From Pyropia haitanensis (Eukaryota; Rhodophyta; Bangiophyceae; Bangiales; Bangiaceae), in NCBI GenBank assembly GCA_008729055.1, contig SDUX01000046.1:65567-129566 (forward strand): DNA of 64,000 bases, read 5' to 3'. The stretch's first letter is position 1, and every line of letters starts with the position of its first letter. The translations under genes were made by a program, and so were the position numbers. Positions 37,401-51,300 of this stretch are shown here, piece by piece. Below the pieces are notes generated by a model, which saw nothing but the letters and a program-made list of their open reading frames with translations, made no database searches and was not told the origin of the DNA.

Positions 37401-40400
37401 CAAAATTGACACGTGGAAACCGGCGCTCCACAAAACACTCGTTGCATCCAACGGACGCGCCAACGAACGGGTCGGCCAACCACCCCATGCACGACGGTGC
37501 GGGTGGAACGTCGGACGTCGAGCGGGCGGATGTATGGCTGGAATAAAGGATGCGAGCCAATTTGGCCGCCGGAGCGCGTGCTGCATTGCTGTACACGCGA
37601 AAGTGGGCAAAAGTGGGCAACAGTGGGCAAAAGTGGGTGAGAAGCGGCCTACCACCCCATGCACGACCGTGGGGGTCAAACCTCCGACATCGAGCGGGCG
37701 GATCTATGGCTGGAATAAAGGATGCGCGCCAATTCGGCCGCCGCATCGTGTGCAGCATCGCTGTAGACGCAAAAGTGGGCAAAAGTGGGCAAAAGTGGGC
37801 AAAAGTGGGTAGGAAGTGGGTAAGAAGTGGGCAAAAAGTGGGCAAAAAGGGGGCCAAATTAGGACACAAATGGGCAATTGGGGGCAAGAAGTTTCCAAAA
37901 CTGCAAAGAAAATTGAGGCGAAAGTCGCCAGAAAGTGCTCCAACAGTGGCCACAAAGTGCGCCCCGCCACCCAAACTGTCCACTGCGCGTTCCGCTCGTC
38001 ACACTGGCGTGGACGGTGTGAGGGCGGAACTTTTGTCGCCGACCGTCACACCTGGCTGTCGGGACCCCCACGTGGCAAAAACCATTCCACAAAATTGACA
38101 CGTGGAAACCGGCGCTCCACAAAACACTCGTTGCATCCAACGGACGCGCCAACGAACGGGTCGGCCAACCACCCCATGCACGACGGTGCGGGTGGAACGT
38201 CGGACGTCGAGCGGGCGGATGTATGGCTGGAATAAAGGATGCGAGCCAATTTGGCCGCCGGAGCGCGTGCTGCATTGCTGTACACGCGAAAGTGGGCAAA
38301 AGTGGGCAACAGTGGGCAAAAGTGGGTGAGAAGCGGCCTACCACCCCATGCACGACCGTGGGGGTCAAACCTCCGACATCGAGCGGGCGGATCTATGGCT
38401 GGAATAAAGGATGCGCGCCAATTCGGCCGCCGCATCGTGTGCAGCATCGCTGTAGACGCAAAAGTGGGCAAAAGTGGGCAAAAGTGGGCAAAAGTGGGTA
38501 GGAAGTGGGTAAGAAGTGGGCAAAAAGTGGGCAAAAAGGGGGCCAAATTAGGACACAAATGGGCAATTGGGGGCAAGAAGTTTCCAAAACTGCAAAGAAA
38601 ATTGAGGCGAAAGTCGCCAGAAAGTGCTCCAACAGTGGCCACAAAGTGCGCCCCGCCACCCAAACTGTCCACTGCGCGTTCCGCTCGTCACACTGGCGTG
38701 GACGGTGTGAGGGCGGAACTTTTGTCGCCGACCGTCACACCTGGCTGTCGGGACCCCCACGTGGCAAAAACCATTCCACAAAATTGACACGTGGAAACCG
38801 GCGCTCCACAAAACACTCGTTGCATCCAACGGACGCGCCAACGAACGGGTCGGCCAACCACCCCATGCACGACGGTGCGGGTGGAACGTCGGACGTCGAG
38901 CGGGCGGATGTATGGCTGGAATAAAGGATGCGAGCCAATTTGGCCGCCGGAGCGCGTGCTGCATTGCTGTACACGCGAAAGTGGGCAAAAGTGGGCAACA
39001 GTGGGCAAAAGTGGGTGAGAAGCGGCCTACCACCCCATGCACGACCGTGGGGGTCAAACCTCCGACATCGAGCGGGCGGATCTATGGCTGGAATAAAGGA
39101 TGCGCGCCAATTCGGCCGCCGCATCGTGTGCAGCATCGCTGTAGACGCAAAAGTGGGCAAAAGTGGGCAAAAGTGGGCAAAAGTGGGTAGGAAGTGGGTA
39201 AGAAGTGGGCAAAAAGTGGGCAAAAAGGGGGCCAAATTAGGACACAAATGGGCAATTGGGGGCAAGAAGTTTCCAAAACTGCAAAGAAAATTGAGGCGAA
39301 AGTCGCCAGAAAGTGCTCCAACAGTGGCCACAAAGTGCGCCCCGCCACCCAAACTGTCCACTGCGCGTTCCGCTCGTCACACTGGCGTGGACGGTGTGAG
39401 GGCGGAACTTTTGTCGCCGACCGTCACACCTGGCTGTCGGGACCCCCACGTGGCAAAAACCATTCCACAAAATTGACACGTGGAAACCGGCGCTCCACAA
39501 AACACTCGTTGCATCCAACGGACGCGCCAACGAACGGGTCGGCCAACCACCCCATGCACGACGGTGCGGGTGGAACGTCGGACGTCGAGCGGGCGGATGT
39601 ATGGCTGGAATAAAGGATGCGAGCCAATTTGGCCGCCGGAGCGCGTGCTGCATTGCTGTACACGCGAAAGTGGGCAAAAGTGGGCAACAGTGGGCAAAAG
39701 TGGGTGAGAAGCGGCCTACCACCCCATGCACGACCGTGGGGGTCAAACCTCCGACATCGAGCGGGCGGATCTATGGCTGGAATAAAGGATGCGCGCCAAT
39801 TCGGCCGCCGCATCGTGTGCAGCATCGCTGTAGACGCAAAAGTGGGCAAAAGTGGGCAAAAGTGGGCAAAAGTGGGTAGGAAGTGGGTAAGAAGTGGGCA
39901 AAAAGTGGGCAAAAAGGGGGCCAAATTAGGACACAAATGGGCAATTGGGGGCAAGAAGTTTCCAAACTGCAAAGAAAATTGAGGCGAAAGTCGCCAGAAA
40001 GTGCTCCAACAGTGGCCACAAAGTGCGCCCCGCCACCCAAACTGTCCACTGCGCGTTCCGCTCGTCACACTGGCGTGGACGGTGTGAGGGCGGAACTTTT
40101 GTCGCCGACCGTCACACCTGGCTGTCCGGACCCCCACGTGGCAAAAACCATTCCACAAAATTGACACGTGGAAACCGGCGCTCCACAAAACACTCGTTGC
40201 ATCCAACGGACGCGCCAACGAACGGGTCGGCCAACCACCCCATGCACGACGGTGCGGGTGGAACGTCGGACGTCGAGCGGGCGGATGTATGGCTGGAATA
40301 AAGGATGCGAGCCAATTTGGCCGCCGGAGCGCGTGCTGCATTGCTGTACACGCGAAAGTGGGCAAAAGTGGGCAACAGTGGGCAAAAGTGGGTGAGAAGC

Positions 40401-40800
40401 GGCCTACCACCCCATGCACGACCGTGGGGGTCAAACCTCCGACATCGAGCGGGCGGATCTATGGCTGGAATAAAGGATGCGCGCCAATTCGGCCGCCGCA
40501 TCGTGTGCAGCATCGCTGTAGACGCAAAAGTGGGCAAAAGTGGGCAAAAGTGGGCAAAAGTGGGTAGGAAGTGGGTAAGAAGTGGGCAAAAAGTGGGCAA
40601 AAAGGGGGCCAAATTAGGACACAAATGGGCAATTGGGGGCAAGAAGTTTCCAAAACTGCAAAGAAAATTGAGGCGAAAGTCGCCAGAAAGTGCTCCAACA
40701 GTGGCCACAAAGTGCGCCCCGCCACCCAAACTGTCCACTGCGCGTTCCGCTCGTCACACTGGCGTGGACGGTGTGAGGGCGGAACTTTTGTCGCCGACCG
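19466..40800. repeat. Long uniform array block, units with anchors 19506-40168
   Basis: About 31 units, nearly all spaced 687-689 bp (one interval of 693). By anchor, M1 is GGCTGTCCGG at 20195, 22951, 23640, 34659 and 40168; GATTGTCGGG at 21574, 22262, 29150, 32592, 33281, 36036, 36724 and 37413; and GGCTGTCGGG, sometimes one G short (24328, 25016, 27770), at most others. Singletons are GCTGTCGGG (29837), GATGTCGGG (30525) and GGTTGTCGGG (31214). The M2 deletion recurs at 27351, 35617 and 36305. M3 is CCATAACT only near 26187 and CCAAACT near 22054, 22742 and 39963. The unit at 28381 carries an unusual head, GGGAACTTTGCACCG. Nothing other than repeat is present. Confidence 0.95.
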
Positions 40801-43800
40801 TCACACCTGGCTGTCCGGACCCCCACGTGGCAAAAACCATTCCACAAAATTGACACGTGGAAACCGGCGCTCCACAAAACACTCGTTGCATCCAACGGAC
40901 GCGCCAACGAACGGGTCGGCCAACCACCCCATGCACGACGGTGCGGGTGGAACGTCGGACGTCGAGCGGGCGGATGTATGGCTGGAATAAAGGATGCGAG
41001 CCAATTTGGCCGCCGGAGCGCGTGCTGCATTGCTGTACACGCGAAAGTGGGCAAAAGTGGGCAACAGTGGGCAAAAGTGGGTGAGAAGCGGCCTACCACC
41101 CCATGCACGACCGTGGGGGTCAAACCTCCGACATCGAGCGGGCGGATCTATGGCTGGAATAAAGGATGCGCGCCAATTCGGCCGCCGCATCGTGTGCAGC
41201 ATCGCTGTAGACGCAAAAGTGGGCAAAAGTGGGCAAAAGTGGGCAAAAGTGGGTAGGAAGTGGGTAAGAAGTGGGCAAAAAGTGGGCAAAAAGGGGGCCA
41301 AATTAGGACACAAATGGGCAATTGGGGGCAAGAAGTTTCCATAACTGCAAAGAAAATTGAGGCGAAAGTCGCCAGAAAGTGCTCCAACAGTGGCCACAAA
41401 GTGCGCCCCGCCACCCAAACTGTCCACTGCGCGTTCCGCTCGTCACACTGGCGTGGACGGTGTGAGGGCGGAACTTTTGTCGCCGACCGTCACACCTGGC
41501 TGTCCGGACCCCCACGTGGCAAAAACCATTCCACAAAATTGACACGTGGAAACCGGCGCTCCACAAAACACTCGTTGCATCCAACGGACGCGCCAACGAA
41601 CGGGTCGGCCAACCACCCCATGCACGACGGTGCGGGTGGAACGTCGGACGTCGAGCGGGCGGATGTATGGCTGGAATAAAGGATGCGAGCCAATTTGGCC
41701 GCCGGAGCGCGTGCTGCATTGCTGTACACGCGAAAGTGGGCAAAAGTGGGCAACAGTGGGCAAAAGTGGGTGAGAAGCGGCCTACCACCCCATGCACGAC
41801 CGTGGGGGTCAAACCTCCGACATCGAGCGGGCGGATCTATGGCTGGAATAAAGGATGCGCGCCAATTCGGCCGCCGCATCGTGTGCAGCATCGCTGTAGA
41901 CGCAAAAGTGGGCAAAAGTGGGCAAAAGTGGGCAAAAGTGGGTAGGAAGTGGGTAAGAAGTGGGCAAAAAGTGGGCAAAAAGGGGGCCAAATTAGGACAC
42001 AAATGGGCAATTGGGGGCAAGAAGTTTCCATAACTGCAAAGAAAATTGAGGCGAAAGTCGCCAGAAAGTGCTCCAACAGTGGCCACAAAGTGCGCCCCGC
42101 CACCCAAACTGTCCACTGCGCGTTCCGCTCGTCACACTGGCGTGGACGGTGTGAGGGCGGAACTTTTGTCGCCGACCGTCACACCTGGCTGTCCGGACCC
42201 CCACGTGGCAAAAACCATTCCACAAAATTGACACGTGGAAACCGGCGCTCCACAAAACACTCGTTGCATCCAACGGACGCGCCAACGAACGGGTCGGCCA
42301 ACCACCCCATGCACGACGGTGCGGGTGGAACGTCGGACGTCGAGCGGGCGGATGTATGGCTGGAATAAAGGATGCGAGCCAATTTGGCCGCCGGAGCGCG
42401 TGCTGCATTGCTGTACACGCGAAAGTGGGCAAAAGTGGGCAACAGTGGGCAAAAGTGGGTGAGAAGCGGCCTACCACCCCATGCACGACCGTGGGGGTCA
42501 AACCTCCGACATCGAGCGGGCGGATCTATGGCTGGAATAAAGGATGCGCGCCAATTCGGCCGCCGCATCGTGTGCAGCATCGCTGTAGACGCAAAAGTGG
42601 GCAAAAGTGGGCAAAAGTGGGCAAAAGTGGGTAGGAAGTGGGTAAGAAGTGGGCAAAAAGTGGGCAAAAAGGGGGCCAAATTAGGACACAAATGGGCAAT
42701 TGGGGGCAAGAAGTTTCCAAAACTGCAAAGAAAATTGAGGCGAAAGTCGCCAGAAAGTGCTCCAACAGTGGCCACAAAGTGCGCCCCGCCACCCAAACTG
42801 TCCACTGCGCGTTCCGCTCGTCACACTGGCGTGGACGGTGTGAGGGCGGAACTTTTGTCGCCGACCGTCACACCTGGCTGTCCGGACCCCCACGTGGCAA
42901 AAACCATTCCACAAAATTGACACGTGGAAACCGGCGCTCCACAAAACACTCGTTGCATCCAACGGACGCGCCAACGAACGGGTCGGCCAACCACCCCATG
43001 CACGACGGTGCGGGTGGAACGTCGGACGTCGAGCGGGCGGATGTATGGCTGGAATAAAGGATGCGAGCCAATTTGGCCGCCGGAGCGCGTGCTGCATTGC
43101 TGTACACGCGAAAGTGGGCAAAAGTGGGCAACAGTGGGCAAAAGTGGGTGAGAAGCGGCCTACCACCCCATGCACGACCGTGGGGGTCAAACCTCCGACA
43201 TCGAGCGGGCGGATCTATGGCTGGAATAAAGGATGCGCGCCAATTCGGCCGCCGCATCGTGTGCAGCATCGCTGTAGACGCAAAAGTGGGCAAAAGTGGG
43301 CAAAAGTGGGCAAAAGTGGGTAGGAAGTGGGTAAGAAGTGGGCAAAAAGTGGGCAAAAAGGGGGCCAAATTAGGACACAAATGGGCAATTGGGGGCAAGA
43401 AGTTTCCAAAACTGCAAAGAAAATTGAGGCGAAAGTCGCCAGAAAGTGCTCCAACAGTGGCCACAAAGTGCGCCCCGCCACCCAAACTGTCCACTGCGCG
43501 TTCCGCTCGTCACACTGGCGTGGACGGTGTGAGGGCGGAACTTTTGTCGCCGACCGTCACACCTGGCTGTCGGGACCCCCACGTGGCAAAAACCATTCCA
43601 CAAAATTGACACGTGGAAACCGGCGCTCCACAAAACACTCGTTGCATCCAACGGACGCGCCAACGAACGGGTCGGCCAACCACCCCATGCACGACGGTGC
43701 GGGTGGAACGTCGGACGTCGAGCGGGCGGATGTATGGCTGGAATAAAGGATGCGAGCCAATTTGGCCGCCGGAGCGCGTGCTGCATTGCTGTACACGCGA

Positions 43801-46800
43801 AAGTGGGCAAAAGTGGGCAACAGTGGGCAAAAGTGGGTGAGAAGCGGCCTACCACCCCATGCACGACCGTGGGGGTCAAACCTCCGACATCGAGCGGGCG
43901 GATCTATGGCTGGAATAAAGGATGCGCGCCAATTCGGCCGCCGCATCGTGTGCAGCATCGCTGTAGACGCAAAAGTGGGCAAAAGTGGGCAAAAGTGGGC
44001 AAAAGTGGGTAGGAAGTGGGTAAGAAGTGGGCAAAAAGTGGGCAAAAAGGGGGCCAAATTAGGACACAAATGGGCAATTGGGGGCAAGAAGTTTCCAAAA
44101 CTGCAAAGAAAATTGAGGCGAAAGTCGCCAGAAAGTGCTCCAACAGTGGCCACAAAGTGCGCCCCGCCACCCAAACTGTCCACTGCGCGTTCCGCTCGTC
44201 ACACTGGCGTGGACGGTGTGAGGGCGGAACTTTTGTCGCCGACCGTCACACCTGGCTGTCCGGACCCCCACGTGGCAAAAACCATTCCACAAAATTGACA
44301 CGTGGAAACCGGCGCTCCACAAAACACTCGTTGCATCCAACGGACGCGCCAACGAACGGGTCGGCCAACCACCCCATGCACGACGGTGCGGGTGGAACGT
44401 CGGACGTCGAGCGGGCGGATGTATGGCTGGAATAAAGGATGCGAGCCAATTTGGCCGCCGGAGCGCGTGCTGCATTGCTGTACACGCGAAAGTGGGCAAA
44501 AGTGGGCAACAGTGGGCAAAAGTGGGTGAGAAGCGGCCTACCACCCCATGCACGACCGTGGGGGTCAAACCTCCGACATCGAGCGGGCGGATCTATGGCT
44601 GGAATAAAGGATGCGCGCCAATTCGGCCGCCGCATCGTGTGCAGCATCGCTGTAGACGCAAAAGTGGGCAAAAGTGGGCAAAAGTGGGCAAAAGTGGGTA
44701 GGAAGTGGGTAAGAAGTGGGCAAAAAGTGGGCAAAAAGGGGGCCAAATTAGGACACAAATGGGCAATTGGGGGCAAGAAGTTTCCATAACTGCAAAGAAA
44801 ATTGAGGCGAAAGTCGCCAGAAAGTGCTCCAACAGTGGCCACAAAGTGCGCCCCGCCACCCAAACTGTCCACTGCGCGTTCCGCTCGTCACACTGGCGTG
44901 GACGGTGTGAGGGCGGAACTTTTGTCGCCGACCGTCACACCTGGCTGTCGGGACCCCCACGTGGCAAAAACCATTCCACAAAATTGACACGTGGAAACCG
45001 GCGCTCCACAAAACACTCGTTGCATCCAACGGACGCGCCAACGAACGGGTCGGCCAACCACCCCATGCACGACGGTGCGGGTGGAACGTCGGACGTCGAG
45101 CGGGCGGATGTATGGCTGGAATAAAGGATGCGAGCCAATTTGGCCGCCGGAGCGCGTGCTGCATTGCTGTACACGCGAAAGTGGGCAAAAGTGGGCAACA
45201 GTGGGCAAAAGTGGGTGAGAAGCGGCCTACCACCCCATGCACGACCGTGGGGGTCAAACCTCCGACATCGAGCGGGCGGATCTATGGCTGGAATAAAGGA
45301 TGCGCGCCAATTCGGCCGCCGCATCGTGTGCAGCATCGCTGTAGACGCAAAAGTGGGCAAAAGTGGGCAAAAGTGGGCAAAAGTGGGTAGGAAGTGGGTA
45401 AGAAGTGGGCAAAAAGTGGGCAAAAAGGGGGCCAAATTAGGACACAAATGGGCAATTGGGGGCAAGAAGTTTCCATAACTGCAAAGAAAATTGAGGCGAA
45501 AGTCGCCAGAAAGTGCTCCAACAGTGGCCACAAAGTGCGCCCCGCCACCCAAACTGTCCACTGCGCGTTCCGCTCGTCACACTGGCGTGGACGGTGTGAG
45601 GGCGGAACTTTTGTCGCCGACCGTCACACCTGGCTGTCGGGACCCCCACGTGGCAAAAACCATTCCACAAAATTGACACGTGGAAACCGGCGCTCCACAA
45701 AACACTCGTTGCATCCAACGGACGCGCCAACGAACGGGTCGGCCAACCACCCCATGCACGACGGTGCGGGTGGAACGTCGGACGTCGAGCGGGCGGATGT
45801 ATGGCTGGAATAAAGGATGCGAGCCAATTTGGCCGCCGGAGCGCGTGCTGCATTGCTGTACACGCGAAAGTGGGCAAAAGTGGGCAACAGTGGGCAAAAG
45901 TGGGTGAGAAGCGGCCTACCACCCCATGCACGACCGTGGGGGTCAAACCTCCGACATCGAGCGGGCGGATCTATGGCTGGAATAAAGGATGCGCGCCAAT
46001 TCGGCCGCCGCATCGTGTGCAGCATCGCTGTAGACGCAAAAGTGGGCAAAAGTGGGCAAAAGTGGGCAAAAGTGGGTAGGAAGTGGGTAAGAAGTGGGCA
46101 AAAAGTGGGCAAAAAGGGGGCCAAATTAGGACACAAATGGGCAATTGGGGGCAAGAAGTTTCCAAAACTGCAAAGAAAATTGAGGCGAAAGTCGCCAGAA
46201 AGTGCTCCAACAGTGGCCACAAAGTGCGCCCCGCCACCCAAACTGTCCACTGCGCGTTCCGCTCGTCACACTGGCGTGGACGGTGTGAGGGCGGAACTTT
46301 TGTCGCCGACCGTCACACCTGGCTGTCCGGACCCCCACGTGGCAAAAACCATTCCACAAAATTGACACGTGGAAACCGGCGCTCCACAAAACACTCGTTG
46401 CATCCAACGGACGCGCCAACGAACGGGTCGGCCAACCACCCCATGCACGACGGTGCGGGTGGAACGTCGGACGTCGAGCGGGCGGATGTATGGCTGGAAT
46501 AAAGGATGCGAGCCAATTTGGCCGCCGGAGCGCGTGCTGCATTGCTGTACACGCGAAAGTGGGCAAAAGTGGGCAACAGTGGGCAAAAGTGGGTGAGAAG
46601 CGGCCTACCACCCCATGCACGACCGTGGGGGTCAAACCTCCGACATCGAGCGGGCGGATCTATGGCTGGAATAAAGGATGCGCGCCAATTCGGCCGCCGC
46701 ATCGTGTGCAGCATCGCTGTAGACGCAAAAGTGGGCAAAAGTGGGCAAAAGTGGGCAAAAGTGGGTAGGAAGTGGGTAAGAAGTGGGCAAAAAGTGGGCA

Positions 46801-48300
46801 AAAAGGGGGCCAAATTAGGACACAAATGGGCAATTGGGGGCAAGAAGTTTCCATAACTGCAAAGAAAATTGAGGCGAAAGTCGCCAGAAAGTGCTCCAAC
46901 AGTGGCCACAAAGTGCGCCCCGCCACCCAAACTGTCCACTGCGCGTTCCGCTCGTCACACTGGCGTGGACGGTGTGAGGGCGGAACTTTTGTCGCCGACC
47001 GTCACACCTGGCTGTCCGGACCCCCACGTGGCAAAAACCATTCCACAAAATTGACACGTGGAAACCGGCGCTCCACAAAACACTCGTTGCATCCAACGGA
47101 CGCGCCAACGAACGGGTCGGCCAACCACCCCATGCACGACGGTGCGGGTGGAACGTCGGACGTCGAGCGGGCGGATGTATGGCTGGAATAAAGGATGCGA
47201 GCCAATTTGGCCGCCGGAGCGCGTGCTGCATTGCTGTACACGCGAAAGTGGGCAAAAGTGGGCAACAGTGGGCAAAAGTGGGTGAGAAGCGGCCTACCAC
47301 CCCATGCACGACCGTGGGGGTCAAACCTCCGACATCGAGCGGGCGGATCTATGGCTGGAATAAAGGATGCGCGCCAATTCGGCCGCCGCATCGTGTGCAG
47401 CATCGCTGTAGACGCAAAAGTGGGCAAAAGTGGGCAAAAGTGGGCAAAAGTGGGTAGGAAGTGGGTAAGAAGTGGGCAAAAAGTGGGCAAAAAGGGGGCC
47501 AAATTAGGACACAAATGGGCAATTGGGGGCAAGAAGTTTCCATAACTGCAAAGAAAATTGAGGCGAAAGTCGCCAGAAAGTGCTCCAACAGTGGCCACAA
47601 AGTGCGCCCCGCCACCCAAACTGTCCACTGCGCGTTCCGCTCGTCACACTGGCGTGGACGGTGTGAGGGCGGAACTTTTGTCGCCGACCGTCACACCTGG
47701 CTGTCCGGACCCCCACGTGGCAAAAACCATTCCACAAAATTGACACGTGGAAACCGGCGCTCCACAAAACACTCGTTGCATCCAACGGACGCGCCAACGA
47801 ACGGGTCGGCCAACCACCCCATGCACGACGGTGCGGGTGGAACGTCGGACGTCGAGCGGGCGGATGTATGGCTGGAATAAAGGATGCGAGCCAATTTGGC
47901 CGCCGGAGCGCGTGCTGCATTGCTGTACACGCGAAAGTGGGCAAAAGTGGGCAACAGTGGGCAAAAGTGGGTGAGAAGCGGCCTACCACCCCATGCACGA
48001 CCGTGGGGGTCAAACCTCCGACATCGAGCGGGCGGATCTATGGCTGGAATAAAGGATGCGCGCCAATTCGGCCGCCGCATCGTGTGCAGCATCGCTGTAG
48101 ACGCAAAAGTGGGCAAAAGTGGGCAAAAGTGGGCAAAAGTGGGTAGGAAGTGGGTAAGAAGTGGGCAAAAAGTGGGCAAAAAGGGGGCCAAATTAGGACA
48201 CAAATGGGCAATTGGGGGCAAGAAGTTTCCAAAACTGCAAAGAAAATTGAGGCGAAAGTCGCCAGAAAGTGCTCCAACAGTGGCCACAAAGTGCGCCCCG
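40801..48300. repeat. Array block with CCATAACT and GGCTGTCCGG variants
   Basis: Anchors run from 40857 to 47747 every 689 bp exactly. M1/M3 states in order (P = GGCTGTCCGG, G = GGCTGTCGGG; T = CCATAACT, A = CCAAAACT) are P/T, P/T, P/A, P/A, G/A, P/T, G/T, G/A, P/T, P/T, P/A. The opening trio P/T, P/T, P/A returns exactly eight units (5512 bp) later, from anchor 46369. M2 is CTCCG throughout. The constant spacing shows that no indel has accumulated in this block. Confidence 0.93.
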
Positions 48301-51300
48301 CCACCCAAACTGTCCACTGCGCGTTCCGCTCGTCACACTGGCGTGGACGGTGTGAGGGCGGAACTTTTGTCGCCGACCGTCACACCTGGCTGTCGGGACC
48401 CCCACGTGGCAAAAACCATTCCACAAAATTGACACGTGGAAACCGGCGCTCCACAAAACACTCGTTGCATCCAACGGACGCGCCAACGAACGGGTCGGCC
48501 AACCACCCCATGCACGACGGTGCGGGTGGAACGTCGGACGTCGAGCGGGCGGATGTATGGCTGGAATAAAGGATGCGAGCCAATTTGGCCGCCGGAGCGC
48601 GTGCTGCATTGCTGTACACGCGAAAGTGGGCAAAAGTGGGCAACAGTGGGCAAAAGTGGGTGAGAAGCGGCCTACCACCCCATGCACGACCGTGGGGGTC
48701 AAACCTCCGACATCGAGCGGGCGGATCTATGGCTGGAATAAAGGATGCGCGCCAATTCGGCCGCCGCATCGTGTGCAGCATCGCTGTAGACGCAAAAGTG
48801 GGCAAAAGTGGGCAAAAGTGGGCAAAAGTGGGTAGGAAGTGGGTAAGAAGTGGGCAAAAAGTGGGCAAAAAGGGGGCCAAATTAGGACACAAATGGGCAA
48901 TTGGGGGCAAGAAGTTTCCAAAACTGCAAAGAAAATTGAGGCGAAAGTCGCCAGAAAGTGCTCCAACAGTGGCCACAAAGTGCGCCCCGCCACCCAAACT
49001 GTCCACTGCGCGTTCCGCTCGTCACACTGGCGTGGACGGTGTGAGGGCGGAACTTTTGTCGCCGACCGTCACACCTGGCTGTCGGGACCCCCACGTGGCA
49101 AAAACCATTCCACAAAATTGACACGTGGAAACCGGCGCTCCACAAAACACTCGTTGCATCCAACGGACGCGCCAACGAACGGGTCGGCCAACCACCCCAT
49201 GCACGACGGTGCGGGTGGAACGTCGGACGTCGAGCGGGCGGATGTATGGCTGGAATAAAGGATGCGAGCCAATTTGGCCGCCGGAGCGCGTGCTGCATTG
49301 CTGTACACGCGAAAGTGGGCAAAAGTGGGCAACAGTGGGCAAAAGTGGGTGAGAAGCGGCCTACCACCCCATGCACGACCGTGGGGGTCAAACCTCCGAC
49401 ATCGAGCGGGCGGATCTATGGCTGGAATAAAGGATGCGCGCCAATTCGGCCGCCGCATCGTGTGCAGCATCGCTGTAGACGCAAAAGTGGGCAAAAGTGG
49501 GCAAAAGTGGGCAAAAGTGGGTAGGAAGTGGGTAAGAAGTGGGCAAAAAGTGGGCAAAAAGGGGGCCAAATTAGGACACAAATGGGCAATTGGGGGCAAG
49601 AAGTTTCCAAAACTGCAAAGAAAATTGAGGCGAAAGTCGCCAGAAAGTGCTCCAACAGTGGCCACAAAGTGCGCCCCGCCACCCAAACTGTCCACTGCGC
49701 GTTCCGCTCGTCACACTGGCGTGGACGGTGTGAGGGCGGAACTTTTGTCGCCGACCGTCACACCTGATTGTCGGGACCCCCACGTGGCAAAAACCATTCC
49801 ACAAAATTGACACGTGGAAACCGGCGCTCCACAAAACACTCGTTGCATCCAACGGACGCGCCAACGAACGGGTCGGCCAACCACCCCATGCACGACGGTG
49901 CGGGTGGAACGTCGGACGTCGAGCGGGCGGATGTATGGCTGGAATAAAGGATGCGAGCCAATTTGGCCGCCGGAGCGCGTGCTGCATTGCTGTACACGCG
50001 AAAGTGGGCAAAAGTGGGCAACAGTGGGCAAAAGTGGGTGAGAAGCGGCCTACCACCCCATGCACGACCGTGGGGGTCAAACCTCCGACATCGAGCGGGC
50101 GGATCTATGGCTGGAATAAAGGATGCGCGCCAATTCGGCCGCCGCATCGTGTGCAGCATCGCTGTAGACGCAAAAGTGGGCAAAAGTGGGCAAAAGTGGG
50201 CAAAAGTGGGTAGGAAGTGGGTAAGAAGTGGGCAAAAAGTGGGCAAAAAGGGGGCCAAATTAGGACACAAATGGGCAATTGGGGGCAAGAAGTTTCCAAA
50301 ACTGCAAAGAAAATTGAGGCGAAAGTCGCCAGAAAGTGCTCCAACAGTGGCCACAAAGTGCGCCCCGCCACCCAAACTGTCCACTGCGCGTTCCGCTCGT
50401 CACACTGGCGTGGACGGTGTGAGGGCGGAACTTTTGTCGCCGACCGTCACACCTGGCTGTCGGGACCCCCACGTGGCAAAAACCATTCCACAAAATTGAC
50501 ACGTGGAAACCGGCGCTCCACAAAACACTCGTTGCATCCAACGGACGCGCCAACGAACGGGTCGGCCAACCACCCCATGCACGACGGTGCGGGTGGAACG
50601 TCGGACGTCGAGCGGGCGGATGTATGGCTGGAATAAAGGATGCGAGCCAATTTGGCCGCCGGAGCGCGTGCTGCATTGCTGTACACGCGAAAGTGGGCAA
50701 AAGTGGGCAACAGTGGGCAAAAGTGGGTGAGAAGCGGCCTACCACCCCATGCACGACCGTGGGGGTCAAACCTCCGACATCGAGCGGGCGGATCTATGGC
50801 TGGAATAAAGGATGCGCGCCAATTCGGCCGCCGCATCGTGTGCAGCATCGCTGTAGACGCAAAAGTGGGCAAAAGTGGGCAAAAGTGGGCAAAAGTGGGT
50901 AGGAAGTGGGTAAGAAGTGGGCAAAAAGTGGGCAAAAAGGGGGCCAAATTAGGACACAAATGGGCAATTGGGGGCAAGAAGTTTCCAAAACTGCAAAGAA
51001 AATTGAGGCGAAAGTCGCCAGAAAGTGCTCCAACAGTGGCCACAAAGTGCGCCCCGCCACCCAAACTGTCCACTGCGCGTTCCGCTCGTCACACTGGCGT
51101 GGACGGTGTGAGGGCGGAACTTTTGTCGCCGACCGTCACACCTGATTGTCGGGACCCCCACGTGGCAAAAACCATTCCACAAAATTGACACGTGGAAACC
51201 GGCGCTCCACAAAACACTCGTTGCATCCAACGGACGCGCCAACGAACGGGTCGGCCAACCACCCCATGCACGACGGTGCGGGTGGAACGTCGGACGTCGA

